The notes: generated by a model from the letters alone, not told the origin. 64,000 nt of DNA from Luteolibacter yonseiensis (GCF_016595465.1 NZ_JAENIK010000011.1:806001-870000), one strand, 5' to 3'. Positions 1 through 10,299 are shown, counted from the first letter of the stretch. Made by a program: numbers and translations.

Positions 1-77
1 AGAATCACAACCGGGTGTCATTCCTGTTTCCGGATGGAAGCGGGGAGTGTATGGGTGGCCGGAGCATCCGCCCGTTC

Positions 78-662
78 ATGAAAACACAGTATTACACGGC
101 CACCAGTCTTGATGGATTTCTCGCCACCGAGGATGATTCGTTGGAATGGTTGTTTCCGCTGGGGAACATCAATGATTCCAGCTATCCCGAATTCATTGGA
201 GAAGTGGGGGCGTTGGCGATGGGTTCCTCCACTTATGAGTGGATGCTGCGCCATGCCGAGCAGGTCACGGCGGAAACAGGATCTCCCTGGCCCTACAGCC
301 AACCGGTGTGGGTGTTCACAAGCCGCCCGCTTTCTCCGGTCGAAGGAGCGGACATCCGTTTTGTGAAAGGAGATGTGAGGCTGGTTTATTCACAAATGCG
401 GGAGGCCGCGGCTGGGAAAAACATCTGGGTCGTGGGAGGTGGGGATCTGGCCGGGCAATTTCACGATGCGGGCCTGCTGGATGAAATCATTGTCCAAGTG
501 GGTTCGGCGACTTTGGGCAAGGGAAAGCCCTTGTTTCCCCGCCGGGTGCTGAGTCCCGTGCTGCGACTGGTATCGGTGCGCCAGATGGGAAGCGGGATGG
601 CGGAACTACGCTATGAGGTGGCGGGAAAAACGGGAGAGGATGATACGCTCACAACGCCATGA
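78..662 (+). CDS. RibD C-terminal/dihydrofolate reductase-like protein
   Basis: About 194 residues when started at ATG 78. This start removes an atypical leader and places the family-like N-terminus (MKTQYYTATSLDGFLA) first. The segment S-L-D-G-F and the later WVVGGGDLAGQF, which resembles the GG nucleotide-binding loop, are typical of the RibD C-terminal/DHFR-like fold. Many members are stand-alone NADPH-dependent reductases of unknown substrate. The protein looks cytoplasmic, with no signal peptide. The stop overlaps the start of the next gene by four bases (ATGA), so the two are probably co-translated. The family call is good; the substrate is unknown, and nothing nearby points to riboflavin or folate synthesis. 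Confidence 0.8.
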   Translation: MKTQYYTATSLDGFLATEDDSLEWLFPLGNINDSSYPEFIGEVGALAMGSSTYEWMLRHAEQVTAETGSPWPYSQPVWVFTSRPLSPVEGADIRFVKGDVRLVYSQMREAAAGKNIWVVGGGDLAGQFHDAGLLDEIIVQVGSATLGKGKPLFPRRVLSPVLRLVSVRQMGSGMAELRYEVAGKTGEDDTLTTP

Positions 663-1120
663 CGATCCGACGCTACCTGCTTGGGGACGAGCATGACGTG
701 TGGGATGTCTATTTCCGGGCGACTCACGAATCGAATTCCCGCGACTGCCATCAGGACCTGCTTCACCGGTGGGCTCCTGCCGATCAGGACATGGGGGAGT
801 GGCGCGAGCGCTGCATCCTGAAAAGTCCGTTCCTCGCGATGGTGGACGACCGTATCGTGGGATTGGCGGAACTGGAGAAAGATGGGTTCGTGGATTATTT
901 TTATGTGAGCCCTGATTTCCAAGGACAGGGGATCGGTTCCGGATTGCTTGTCAGGCTGGAAGAAGAGGCTCGGGGAATGGGATTGCCGCGACTCACCGCG
1001 GAGGTGAGCCTGACGGCGAAGGACTTTTTCGAGTCGAGGGGTTTCGTGGTTACGGAAGCGAGAATGAACCTGATCATCGGGCACCCTGCTCCGAATTTCG
1101 CGATGACAAAGGAGCTTTGA
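659..1120 (+). CDS. GNAT-family N-acetyltransferase
   Basis: 153 residues, the usual size of a single GNAT domain. The acetyl-CoA-binding signature is visible as the segment YVSPDFQGQGIGSGLL, matching the family pattern Q/R-x-x-G-x-G/A around residues 85-95. A C-terminal FFESRGF segment matches the usual strand after the CoA site. It starts in an ATGA overlap with the upstream reductase gene. The acceptor substrate (small molecule, peptide or protein N-terminus) cannot be read from the sequence. No signal peptide is seen, so it should act in the cytoplasm. Confidence 0.85.
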   Translation: MTIRRYLLGDEHDVWDVYFRATHESNSRDCHQDLLHRWAPADQDMGEWRERCILKSPFLAMVDDRIVGLAELEKDGFVDYFYVSPDFQGQGIGSGLLVRLEEEARGMGLPRLTAEVSLTAKDFFESRGFVVTEARMNLIIGHPAPNFAMTKEL

Positions 1121-1238
1121 ACTCCTTGGAGTTTTTCTCCCCGTGACGGCCGGGTGGTGAACGATTTGCGGTTTTTCCGTCCCTCCGGCGCACATTTCAG
1201 CATTGCCACGGAAGGGGTTCGGGAGACGATGGCGGCGC

Positions 1239-2249
1239 ATGGCGTATTTGGCTGACAGAGCTTATGAGATGATCTCCTCCGCACACGGGCGGGGCAGGCT
1301 GGCGCACGCGTTCCTCATCAGCGGGGCGCATGGCAGCGGAAAGGAAAATTTGGCAGCCCGCCTGATCCAACTGGTGAACGGGGGGGGCGAGTCGGGAGGC
1401 ATCGACCTTTTCGGCGAGCCGGTGGTTGTGGAGACTCCTCCGCTGGACGAGCTGGAGAGCGGCTGGGTGCGCATCGTGCGGCCCCGCATGAAATCCAGGC
1501 GCATCGGTGTGGATGAGATCCGGGATCTGGAACAAACGCTGCATCTCGCCGCGCCGGGGGGGGCTTTCAAGGTGGGGGTCATCACCGAGGCGGACCGCAT
1601 GAACGACCAGGCGGCGAACGCATTTTTGAAAACACTGGAAGAACCGCCGCAGAATACGCTGCTGCTCCTGCTGACGGCGAATCCACAGCGGCTGCTGCCG
1701 ACGATCCTTTCCCGTTGCGTGCGGCTGCCGTTGCTCGGCGGACGGGCGTTGCTGGCGGACGGCGGTGCGGAGCTTGTCGCCGCCCTGAACGCCGCGGCGT
1801 CGCGGGGCTTCGGCACGCCGGTGGCGGCGCTGCACCTGAAGGCGGTTTTCGCTTCGTTCTTGTCGGACTTCCGCGAGCAGGCGGACGCCGCGGCGAAGGC
1901 GGCGGAGAAAGAAGAGGTCTCCGCGTATCGCGATGGCACGGACGGCAGGTGGTTGAAGGAGCGGGAGGATTTTCACAAGGCCGCCGCGGAGGCGGAATAT
2001 CTGGACGGGCGGAACCGCCTCTTCGACGTGCTGATGGCCTGGATGGCGGATCTCCTGCGGATGAAGGTGGATGCCGGGGGACTGGATTTCCCCGAGTCGG
2101 CACCCGCCTTGCGCGGCATCGCCGGATCGGAGACGGAGGCACGCCTGCTCCAGCGGATGGAGGCGCTGGATTCCCTGCGGCGGACCCTTGAGACAAACGC
2201 CTTCGAGCCGCTGGCGATCGAGGTGGGGTTCCTGAAGGCCTTCGGCTAG
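1239..2249 (+). CDS. holB: DNA polymerase III subunit delta-prime
   Basis: 336 residues from ATG 1239. A TTG at 1203 would add 12 basic residues of no family character. This is an AAA+ clamp-loader subunit: the P-loop region reads GAHGSGKEN near residue 33, followed by an acidic Walker-B-like region (GVITEADRMNDQAANAFLK) and the sensor-1 motif LSRC typical of delta-prime and tau/gamma. The adjacent LEEPP is also a hallmark of clamp-loader subunits. The four-cysteine zinc module seen in many homologues is not obvious between the P-loop and Walker B; a short Gly-rich and acidic segment sits there instead. It would help load the sliding clamp at replication forks. Confidence 0.88.
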   Translation: MAYLADRAYEMISSAHGRGRLAHAFLISGAHGSGKENLAARLIQLVNGGGESGGIDLFGEPVVVETPPLDELESGWVRIVRPRMKSRRIGVDEIRDLEQTLHLAAPGGAFKVGVITEADRMNDQAANAFLKTLEEPPQNTLLLLLTANPQRLLPTILSRCVRLPLLGGRALLADGGAELVAALNAAASRGFGTPVAALHLKAVFASFLSDFREQADAAAKAAEKEEVSAYRDGTDGRWLKEREDFHKAAAEAEYLDGRNRLFDVLMAWMADLLRMKVDAGGLDFPESAPALRGIAGSETEARLLQRMEALDSLRRTLETNAFEPLAIEVGFLKAFG

Positions 2250-2260
2250 CCTCCCCGGTC

Positions 2261-3133
2261 TCACCGCGCCATCACCACCCGCCACGTGGCCAGCAGCGTG
2301 AGCGCGCCGCCCGCCATCTGGATGGCATGGAACCGCTCGCCGAAGATGAGGAAGCTTCCCACCGCCGTCGTCAGTGGCAGCAGCATCTGCAACGATGATC
2401 CCCGGGATACCGACATGAACTGATAGGCCCGTGTCATGATGAGCTGGGCGAAGGTGACGATGACCGCCCCTGCCGCCAGTCCCACCCAGGCCGCCGCGGG
2501 CAGGACGGGGAGCTTCACCACGGCGGGTGCGGCGATGGCGATGCTGTAAACGGCCTGCGAGGCATAGATCGTCGCCGGGTGCTCCTCATGGCGCAGCCGC
2601 CGGATGATCACGATGACCCACCCGGAGCCGACCGCTCCCGCCAGCGCCAGCCAATCGTATGGCGCGGGAGCGCCCAGGCGGCCGTTGTCACTCAGGAAAA
2701 CGACCAGTCCGCAGAAGCCGACGAGCATCCATGCCATCGCGGCGCGGTTGAGATGTTCCTTCAGCCAGACCGCGGCGATGATGCTGGCGAAGATCGGGTA
2801 GGTGAGATTGATGATGACGGCCCTTCCCGCTCCCAGCTTGATGACGGTGATATAGAACGCGACCGTGCTGAGCGCGCCGACGATGCCCCGCGTGACGATG
2901 AGCCTGCCCTTGAACAGCCGCATCGGATTCAACCCGCGGCCGAATCCGAAAAGAGCGAACACCACCGCGATGCCCACCGTGCCACGGAACAGCATGGCCA
3001 CCCAGCCGTCCGCCCCGGGGAAGTGGAGGGCGACGGCGCGGATCGTCAGGGTGTTCGTCGCGAAAAGGACGACGGACGCGAGCATCCATGAGATGCTGCG
3101 GCGGTCGAAGGAGTCATCGTTTTTCAAGTGCAT
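2261..3133 (-). CDS. EamA-family (DMT superfamily) transporter
   Basis: 290 residues from the start at 3133 (MHLKNDDSF); upstream in-frame codons encode a non-conserved Arg/Pro-rich leader. About ten hydrophobic helices are visible in two homologous halves, the usual 2x EamA layout. The first helix begins at residue ~16, and the second half begins near YDWLALAGAVGSGWV. Members export amino acids, purines or other metabolites across the inner membrane; the substrate cannot be assigned. It is convergent with the upstream holB, with only 11 bases between the two stops. Confidence 0.85.
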   Translation of the reverse strand: MHLKNDDSFDRRSISWMLASVVLFATNTLTIRAVALHFPGADGWVAMLFRGTVGIAVVFALFGFGRGLNPMRLFKGRLIVTRGIVGALSTVAFYITVIKLGAGRAVIINLTYPIFASIIAAVWLKEHLNRAAMAWMLVGFCGLVVFLSDNGRLGAPAPYDWLALAGAVGSGWVIVIIRRLRHEEHPATIYASQAVYSIAIAAPAVVKLPVLPAAAWVGLAAGAVIVTFAQLIMTRAYQFMSVSRGSSLQMLLPLTTAVGSFLIFGERFHAIQMAGGALTLLATWRVVMAR

Positions 3134-3387
3134 GTCGGTGTCCGGTGGAAACCGGAACATCCGGGCGACAGGCGGGACTCGGATCGATTCCCCGGAACCT
3201 GCCGCGTGGCGGGCGTTCCGGAGAGGGTGCGGTGTTTTTCCGCTCAGTCTCCATGCGCCTGCACCTGCCGCCAAATCATGGCGGCGGGGGCTTTAACTCG
3301 GAGACTGGCGAGGGAAATCATCGGGCGGAGGATGTGGCAGGGATTCAAACCGACGTCAATCCCGCAACCGGAAATCAGACGGTTTCC

Positions 3388-3813
3388 TCAGGCGCACTTC
3401 GGACACACGCCGAAGAATTCCAACTCGTGGTAGAGATTCCGGAAACCGGTTTTCTCGCGGATCTCATCCTCCAACTGGTGCACGGGGCAGGGGGCCTTGA
3501 TCGGCTCGATGCTGCCGCAACTCGTGCAAATCAGGTAGTCGCTGTGTTTTCCCGGAACAAGCAGGGTGAAGTAGGCCGCCCGCTCGTGGAGGCCCAGGCG
3601 GCGGACCACGCTGTGCTCGGCGAGCCGCTGCAGCAGGCGGAAAACGGTGGCCTTGTCGCATTGCTCGGTGAGGCGCTTGGAGGTTGCAAGTTCGGTGAGC
3701 GTCATCGGCCGCGCGCTTTCCAGCAACGTGCTGATGAGTTCCTCCAGCGCCTTGGTGCGGCGGAGTCCCGCCTGGCGGCAGCGCTCGATGGTTTCCTTGA
3801 CGACGGGATTCAT
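3388..3813 (-). CDS. Fur-family metal/peroxide-responsive regulator
   Basis: 141 residues from ATG 3813 (MNPVVKETIERC); a longer in-frame start at 3855 exists but adds atypical residues. An N-terminal winged helix (residues ~5-80, with RRTKALEEL and DKATVFRLLQRL) is followed by a C-terminal metal-binding dimerisation domain. Two CxxC pairs (CTSC and the terminal CPKC) form the structural zinc site of this family. The regulatory-metal region reads HSDYLIC rather than the more usual HHDH, so one ligand position differs. It could be a Zur-, PerR- or Fur-type repressor; the sequence does not settle which metal or signal it senses. Confidence 0.88.
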   Translation of the reverse strand: MNPVVKETIERCRQAGLRRTKALEELISTLLESARPMTLTELATSKRLTEQCDKATVFRLLQRLAEHSVVRRLGLHERAAYFTLLVPGKHSDYLICTSCGSIEPIKAPCPVHQLEDEIREKTGFRNLYHELEFFGVCPKCA

Positions 3814-4208
3814 GACTGGCGGGAACGTAACAGCGGATGATCCCAAAACAAGCACTTGTCCGATACATGAAATAGAGGGGCCGCAACGGATGGGAGGAAA
3901 TGGTGAACGGCACCGCTACCGTGGAAACCCCGCAACTCCGCGCGCCGGGAAGAGCTTGGGGGGAACGGACTGAGACAATTGGAAGGCCGCACAGGGAAAT
4001 CAGCGGGAATTTTCGAAAATTCCCGTGGTTGTCACCTGCTAAATTTTTCCGTCGACCGGGGATTTCCTGCTTGTCAGGGCGGCGGAGGACAGTCTGCCCA
4101 AAAACTACCCATTTAGAGAGTAGCTACAATGCCCATCCATTGGGTAGGTTGTAAAGTCCATTCCTTGAATGACCCTCCACAAGGAAAGCCCCAAAAAAAC
4201 CCATATTC
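3814..4208. other. Intergenic region between Fur-family gene and giant repeat protein
   Basis: About 395 bases without a convincing gene. It must hold the divergent promoters for the Fur-family gene and the repeat protein. The only structure I see is an interrupted inverted repeat, ctaccca (4105-4111) with tgggtag (4141-4147), about 60 bases upstream of the ATG at 4209. It could be an operator or a 5'-UTR hairpin. Small frames here (for example 3900-4154 plus) have no recognisable protein character. Confidence 0.4.
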
Positions 4209-7200
4209 ATGAAACCCAATCGTTCAAATCCATTGCATCTCCGTATCCTCGCCGCAGGCTTCACCTCGCTCATCGTGCTGAGCGGAAGCGCCCCAGCCGC
4301 GGATGTTTTCAAGGCCAACAATCCCCTCAACCTCAACCAGACTTCGAGCTGGGTGAGCGGATCCCTTCCAACCGCGGCGGACGTCGCCGTGTGGGACAAC
4401 ACGGTGACGGGAGCGATGAATCCCGGGTTGGGCGCGGATGCTTCCTGGCTCGGCATCAAGGTTCTCAACCCGACGGGACTTGTCAGCATCGGCACCGGTA
4501 CGAGCGCGCTCACCCTGGGTGCCTCGGGCATCAACATGGCCGCCGCCACCGAAAATCTGGTTCTTGCTCCCGGGACTCTGAACCTTACGACGAACCAGAC
4601 TTGGAACGTGGCGGCCGGCCGTGAGATCCGTCTGGCCGGCATCTCGCCCGGACTCGCCAATTCCAATGTGGATGGCACGGGAGTCGTCACGGTGCAGGGG
4701 GGTGGAACTGTGGACGCCAACCAGGGAACGGCCGCAGGAACGGGGCTGGCCGGATTCAGTGGCAAATGGATCATCGAGAACAACACCACCCTTCGCGGCA
4801 CGGGAACCGGAGCCTTGGCATGGGGGACGAGCACCGCGGCGGACACCATCACCCTCAAGGGAGGGACGCTGGCGGTGGGCGGTCTTTCGGGAACCGACGC
4901 GAGTTACACCTGGCCGCAACCGATCTCGCTCGCGGATGCCACCACTTCAAGAATCAGTGGCCAGAATACCGCGGTTGGCGCCACCGCGCGTGAATTGATC
5001 CTGACAGGCGCCATCACAGGCACCGGCAATCTGAACTTTGGCAAAACACAAACCGGCGGCCAGGTTTTCGTCCTCAACAATCTCTCCAACACCGCAGGGG
5101 TGAGGAACAACGTGATGGGCACGGGAACCATCACCGTAACAGGTGTGACGCTTCAGCCGCGGGCGGCTGGAACCAACAACGTCATCATCCACAACAACAA
5201 CATCAAGCTCGTCGGAGGCACGTTGATCAGTGACGATGCGCAACAAACCTTCGCCGGCACGATCACGCTCGAAGGTGTGAACAACGTACAGGCGCGTTGG
5301 AATGACAAGCCCGTTACCTTCACCGGAGCGCTTGTGGATGGAACCGCCCCCGGCAGCCTGACTTTACTCGGCGGCATCACCAAGCTTCATGGGGTCAATT
5401 CCTACACCGGATGGACCACCCAGGACGGCGGGCAGCTGAGCGTCACTCCCGACACGGTTGGCGCGACTTCGTCAATCGCCTCCCTCCGCACCCGGAGCGA
5501 TGTATTGTTGGGAAACAACGTTCTTTTCAACATCACCTCGGGGACCTTGTTGCAGCGCATGACCAACGGTTTCTGGATCAAGGCGTCCGGAACCGGCGCG
5601 GTCGGCCGGCTCACCTCGAGCTCCGGCACCTTGAACCTTTCCTCGGTGGACGCCAACTGGGTCACCACCACCGGCATCCTCACCGGTGCGGACCACCAGA
5701 TCCAGACTCCCATTGTTGATTTCAACGGCAGCACCCCTCTGTTGCTGACGAAAAGCGGTGTGAACAATGTCGCGCTCACCACGGCCAACACCCACACCGG
5801 TGGCACGACCGTCAACGCGGGACGGGTCCAGGCGAACAACGCGGCAAGCTTCGGCACGGGCACCGTCACCGTCGCGTCGGGCGGGCAGGCGTGGCTCAAC
5901 GCCATCGGCGGAACCTACACCAACAATTTCACGATCACCGGCGCGGGTCCTACGGAAACCCTCACCACCCCGGTGGCCGGCGATACCAACTATGGAGCCA
6001 TCCGTTTCAACAACAACACCATCAGCGGAAACGTCACCGTCGGCACGGGAGGCGCCCGCATCACCGGGGTGAGCGCGGGAGGCACCATCACCGGAACATT
6101 GACCGGATCGGAGCCCTTGGAAATCAACAGCACGGATGCCGCCGCGGCGAATGCGAACGGAACGGTGACGTTGGCGGGCAATGCCTCCGGCTACACCGGC
6201 ACCGTCACCGTGAGCAGGGGCGGACTCACCATCGGGGGAGCCTTCGGCGGTTCCGTCGTGAAAAACAGCGGCACCACCCTGACGGTGAACGGAACCCATG
6301 CGGGAGCCCACACCCACACCACCGGCATCCTCCAGGGAACCGGCACATTCTCCACCGGCCTGACCCTGAATGGCGCGACGCCTGCGGACGTGCTCAACAT
6401 CGTCCCCGGTGCGCTCCATGTCACAGGCGGACTCACCCTGTCCGGCACCACCACCGTCCGGGCCAGCGGCTTGGGAGGAAACATCCCTGTCATCCATTAT
6501 ACCGGAGCCCTCACCGGAACCTCCGCGAACCTCTTCCTTGAAAACGCCGCCAGTTTCCGTCCGGGAACGCAGTTCAACACCAGCGTTCCGGGAATCATCA
6601 CCCTCGATGTCGTGGGTGTCCCGATCACCTGGACCGGCTCCATCAACCGCGATTGGAACACCACGGTCTCCAACTGGGACAAGAGCGGCAGCCCGGACAA
6701 ATATTTCCAATCCGACATCGTCACCTTCAACGATGCTGGATCCGGCACGATCAACATCATCGGCAACATCGCCCCGCGCTCGATCACGATCAACAACACC
6801 GGCAGCAACCACTATACCTTCAGCGGCGATGCGAACAACCTCATCAGCGGAACCACCGGCATCACCAAGACCGGAGATGCGAATCTGACGCTGACCAGCA
6901 GCAACAGCTTCCTGGGAGCGGTTTCCCTCGGCAGCGGGACCGACAGCGGCGGGCTCAGCACCTTCGCCGCCCGGCAGGTGTACTCCGGCGGCACCACCAT
7001 CAGTGGAAATGGCACGGTACTCGATCTCACCGCGGGCGGGGGAGCGGGCGGAGTCATCCGTGGAACGGTGAACATCACCAATGGCGGTATCCTTCGCCTG
7101 ACCACCGGTGACGCCACCGGCTACAGCGGAGGCTCGGACAGCATCACCGTGATGAACATCAGCAACGGTGGCGCCCTGGAAATCAACAACGGGGCCAACA

Positions 7201-10160
7201 ACCAGACCTTCGGGAACATGGCCATCACCATGAAGGGTGGCAACATCACCAAGGGAGAGGGGGCCGCCGCCTACAACGGCAGCTTCGACATGTTCAACGG
7301 CAGCGCCTCGATCACCACCCTCGCATCGCCGGACACGTCCATCATCGAGTCGGGGGTGAACATTGGTCTCCGCCAGCCCAACACGGTCATCACCACGGCC
7401 GCGGGGACGACCTCCACCGGCATCGATCTCCAGATCAACGGCAGCATCAACAATTCCCCCATCAGCTTCGCCAATCCGAATCTCACGAAGGAAGGTCCGG
7501 GGACGCTTTGCCTGAACAACTACGCGGTCTCCGGAATCGGAAACTCCACGGTTTACACCGGCACCACGACCATCAACGCCGGCACCCTTATGGTTGGCGA
7601 CGGCGGAACCAACGGCATCATCGGCACGGGACCGATCGTCGACAACGGCACGCTCGCATTCAACCGCTCCGATGATCTCGCTCCGGCCAACGTCATCACC
7701 GGCACAGGCGCGCTGGTCCAGCAGGGCACCGGGGTGCTCACCCTCACCGGCGGAGGCACCCGCTCGGGTGACACCGTCGTGAATGCGGGTCGCCTCAACA
7801 TCGGTGCCACACCGTTCACCGCGTCCACCTTCCGGGTGAACGCGGGGGGCACCCTGGGCACGAACGTCGCTCCCGCGAACAGCACAGGCACCATCGCCGG
7901 GCTCAGCTTCAACGGCGGAACCGCATCCCTGCGGGTGAATTCCACAACTTCCGACAAGCTGGCGGTCACCGCGACGAACGGCTTCAGCGTCGCCTCCCCG
8001 TCATCGATCTCGCTCATTCCCTCGGGCAATCTCCAGTTGAACGACGTCATTCCACTGATCGACTACGAAGGCGCGATCGGCGGAGCGAGCGGTTTCGCCG
8101 GGCTTTCCATCGTGGCCAGTGGAAATCCCCACCTTGCCTTCACCCTTCAGAACAACCTTGTGGATACCCGCGTGGAAGCGAAGGTCACCGCCGCGGACAC
8201 GCTCGTCTGGGCCGGGAATGTGGACGGTTTTTGGGATGAGGAAGCCACCCCGAACTGGAAGACCTCCTCGAACGGATCGTCCAGCAAGTTCTACGACTTC
8301 GACAGGGTGAGGTTCACCGATGCCGCGGGTGCCGCCAACACCACGGTGACCCTGGCCGGAGAGATCATCCCGAACACCGTCGAGTTCGACTCGACATTCG
8401 ACTACCTGCTGGAAGGGGAGGGCATCCATGGCGTCGCCACGTTGGTGAAAAACAACACCGGCAAGACGACGTTGAACAATCCCAACACCTATACCGGACC
8501 CACGACCATCAACGCGGGCACGCTGGAGCTGGGTGACCAGGGCGACCTGGGAGCCACCGCCATCACCAACAATTCGATCCTGGTTTACAACCGCACGGAT
8601 GCCCCGGTTTTCGACCAGGTCATCTCCGGCACCGGCCAGCTCGTGAAGCGCGGGACCGGCAGCGTCACCCTGGATGGTGCAAGCACTTTCTCCGGCCCGG
8701 TTCTGGTGGAAGAGGGAACGCTCATTGTCGGAAACGGCACACCGCTCGGCGGTGTCGCGAGCGGTGTCACCGTGGCAAATGGCGCCGAGCTCAACATCAA
8801 CGGCAAGACCCTGCCCGTGGGGGAAACGGTCTCCTTCGCCGGCATCGGGACTGCCGGTGGAAACGGATTCTCCCTCAAGGGAGGCGGCCTCATCCAAGGA
8901 ACTGTGAACCTGTCGGGTGACGCCACGGTCGGCGATCTCGGAACCGGCACGCTCAATTTCGGAACGGGTGGCGCGCCCGTGAACATCACCGGTGCGCACA
9001 CCCTGACCAAGGCGGGTGCCGACAAGGTCTGGTACCGGGCTCCGGAAAACGGTGCCGGAAACACGCTTGGAGCGCTGGTCATCAACGGCGGGACCTTCGG
9101 CATCGAGGCGAATGACAACGGACTCAACGGGGTGCCTGTCACGGTGAACGCGGGTGGCATCTTCGCCGCATGGGCCAAGGCGGACGGTCTCACTCCGTCC
9201 TCCCAGAACAACGCGATCACGCTGAATGGCGGTGCCGTCGGTGCGGATTTCAGCGGTGTGACGTGGACGGGGCCGGTCACCCTCACCGCGGACAGCGGTC
9301 TTGGAGCCGCGGGCTCCGGCATGAACTTCACCATCTCCGGTGTCATCTCGCAGACCGGCGGCTCGTTCGGCCTTACCAAGACCGAAACCAGCACGGCCAC
9401 CCTGACCGCCATCAACACCTACACCGGAAACACCACCGTCAATGCCGGAGGCATCAACCTCGCCGACAATGCCGGACTCAAATTCGTCATCGGAGCGAAT
9501 GGCGTGAACAACAAGATCACCGGAGCGGGGACCGCCATCATCGACGGGGACTTCACGCTTGATCTCACCGGGGCCGCCACCGCGAACGGAAACAGCTGGA
9601 CCCTGGTGGACACCGCCACCAAGACCTTCGGTTCCACATTCACCATTCAGGGACTCACAGAAAGCGGCGACGTCCATACGGGTGTCATCGGAGGCAATGT
9701 CTGGACCTTCACGGAGGCCACGGGTGTGCTTTCGGTGGCGACATCCTCGGGTGGCTACAATTCATGGGTTGCCAACTACCCGACGCTGCCCGTCAACCAA
9801 CGCGGACCCAACGCCGATTACGATGCGGACGGACTGAGCAATCTGCTTGAATACACCCTCGGTGGCAGTCCGGTGCTCGTGGATGCCGCATCCATCGCTC
9901 CGACGGGAACCCGCAGTGGCTCGAGTTTTGTCGTCACCTTCAAACGTAGCGACGCTTCCGAGGCGGACACCACCCAGACCGTACAATACGGAAGCGATCT
10001 CGCGGGCTGGACGAATGTTCCGATCGGCGCATCACCGGGAGCGGGCATGGTGGTGATCACCGAAAACGCCCCGACCGCCGAATTGGATACCGTCACCGTC
10101 ACCATCCCGACATCCGGCAACACCAAGTTCTTCGCCCGCCTCCGGGTGACGCAACCCTGA
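4209..10160 (+). CDS. Giant secreted autotransporter-associated beta-strand-repeat protein
   Basis: 1983 residues. An N-terminal signal peptide (basic start, hydrophobic core LAAGFTSLIVLSG, cleavage near APAAD) sends it out of the cytoplasm. The body is Gly/Thr/Asn-rich beta-helix sequence. At least six copies of the repeat pattern L-x-K-x-G-x-G-x-x-x-L...Y-x-G-x-T-x-V/I-N-A-G-x-L are visible. Two copies of a ~70-residue module beginning W-x-G...W...NW...D-x-V-x-F-x-D lie near residues 800-870 and 1335-1405. The last ~140 residues form a different domain containing DYDADGLSNLLEY, shared with the protein at 37254-41099. No outer-membrane beta-barrel is visible at the C-terminus, so it is not a classical autotransporter. 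A surface or extracellular structural or adhesive role is inferred only. Confidence 0.9.
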   Translation: MKPNRSNPLHLRILAAGFTSLIVLSGSAPAADVFKANNPLNLNQTSSWVSGSLPTAADVAVWDNTVTGAMNPGLGADASWLGIKVLNPTGLVSIGTGTSALTLGASGINMAAATENLVLAPGTLNLTTNQTWNVAAGREIRLAGISPGLANSNVDGTGVVTVQGGGTVDANQGTAAGTGLAGFSGKWIIENNTTLRGTGTGALAWGTSTAADTITLKGGTLAVGGLSGTDASYTWPQPISLADATTSRISGQNTAVGATARELILTGAITGTGNLNFGKTQTGGQVFVLNNLSNTAGVRNNVMGTGTITVTGVTLQPRAAGTNNVIIHNNNIKLVGGTLISDDAQQTFAGTITLEGVNNVQARWNDKPVTFTGALVDGTAPGSLTLLGGITKLHGVNSYTGWTTQDGGQLSVTPDTVGATSSIASLRTRSDVLLGNNVLFNITSGTLLQRMTNGFWIKASGTGAVGRLTSSSGTLNLSSVDANWVTTTGILTGADHQIQTPIVDFNGSTPLLLTKSGVNNVALTTANTHTGGTTVNAGRVQANNAASFGTGTVTVASGGQAWLNAIGGTYTNNFTITGAGPTETLTTPVAGDTNYGAIRFNNNTISGNVTVGTGGARITGVSAGGTITGTLTGSEPLEINSTDAAAANANGTVTLAGNASGYTGTVTVSRGGLTIGGAFGGSVVKNSGTTLTVNGTHAGAHTHTTGILQGTGTFSTGLTLNGATPADVLNIVPGALHVTGGLTLSGTTTVRASGLGGNIPVIHYTGALTGTSANLFLENAASFRPGTQFNTSVPGIITLDVVGVPITWTGSINRDWNTTVSNWDKSGSPDKYFQSDIVTFNDAGSGTINIIGNIAPRSITINNTGSNHYTFSGDANNLISGTTGITKTGDANLTLTSSNSFLGAVSLGSGTDSGGLSTFAARQVYSGGTTISGNGTVLDLTAGGGAGGVIRGTVNITNGGILRLTTGDATGYSGGSDSITVMNISNGGALEINNGANNQTFGNMAITMKGGNITKGEGAAAYNGSFDMFNGSASITTLASPDTSIIESGVNIGLRQPNTVITTAAGTTSTGIDLQINGSINNSPISFANPNLTKEGPGTLCLNNYAVSGIGNSTVYTGTTTINAGTLMVGDGGTNGIIGTGPIVDNGTLAFNRSDDLAPANVITGTGALVQQGTGVLTLTGGGTRSGDTVVNAGRLNIGATPFTASTFRVNAGGTLGTNVAPANSTGTIAGLSFNGGTASLRVNSTTSDKLAVTATNGFSVASPSSISLIPSGNLQLNDVIPLIDYEGAIGGASGFAGLSIVASGNPHLAFTLQNNLVDTRVEAKVTAADTLVWAGNVDGFWDEEATPNWKTSSNGSSSKFYDFDRVRFTDAAGAANTTVTLAGEIIPNTVEFDSTFDYLLEGEGIHGVATLVKNNTGKTTLNNPNTYTGPTTINAGTLELGDQGDLGATAITNNSILVYNRTDAPVFDQVISGTGQLVKRGTGSVTLDGASTFSGPVLVEEGTLIVGNGTPLGGVASGVTVANGAELNINGKTLPVGETVSFAGIGTAGGNGFSLKGGGLIQGTVNLSGDATVGDLGTGTLNFGTGGAPVNITGAHTLTKAGADKVWYRAPENGAGNTLGALVINGGTFGIEANDNGLNGVPVTVNAGGIFAAWAKADGLTPSSQNNAITLNGGAVGADFSGVTWTGPVTLTADSGLGAAGSGMNFTISGVISQTGGSFGLTKTETSTATLTAINTYTGNTTVNAGGINLADNAGLKFVIGANGVNNKITGAGTAIIDGDFTLDLTGAATANGNSWTLVDTATKTFGSTFTIQGLTESGDVHTGVIGGNVWTFTEATGVLSVATSSGGYNSWVANYPTLPVNQRGPNADYDADGLSNLLEYTLGGSPVLVDAASIAPTGTRSGSSFVVTFKRSDASEADTTQTVQYGSDLAGWTNVPIGASPGAGMVVITENAPTAELDTVTVTIPTSGNTKFFARLRVTQP

Positions 10161-10245
10161 GAACACTCCCCTCCCCGGAATCATCCCCTCCGGAGTATCC
10201 TCCGGGGGGGGATGACACTTCAGGTGGAGTCCGCCGGCTTATTTC

Positions 10246-10278
10246 AATTCACATCCTTCCTTGCGGAGGATGTGAATT
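10246..10278. terminator. Hairpin between convergent genes, probable terminator
   Basis: A perfect 11-bp stem (10246-10256 aattcacatcc with 10268-10278) extends by 3 bp past one bulged base to a ttgc tetraloop. It lies between the convergent stops of the giant repeat protein (10160) and ppc (10300). No long T-run follows on the plus strand. On the minus strand gaaat follows. Upstream, 10176-10208 is also GC-rich and can fold (ccccgga with tccgggg). Termination is inferred from position and stem strength. Confidence 0.55.
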
Positions 10279-10299
10279 GCCGCATTCGGGGTGGAATTC

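Noticed and set aside
5472-9677. Long minus-strand frames (446 and 558 codons) opposite the first giant protein
   Set aside because: They are shadows of repetitive GC3-rich beta-strand coding sequence. They are Arg/Gly/Asp-rich with no domain, signal or RBS, while the plus frame has a signal peptide and repeats.
10187-10212. GC-rich hairpin as the terminator of the giant protein
   Set aside because: Several alternative pairings are possible, the run ends in G rather than T, and a much stronger hairpin lies just downstream at 10246-10278.
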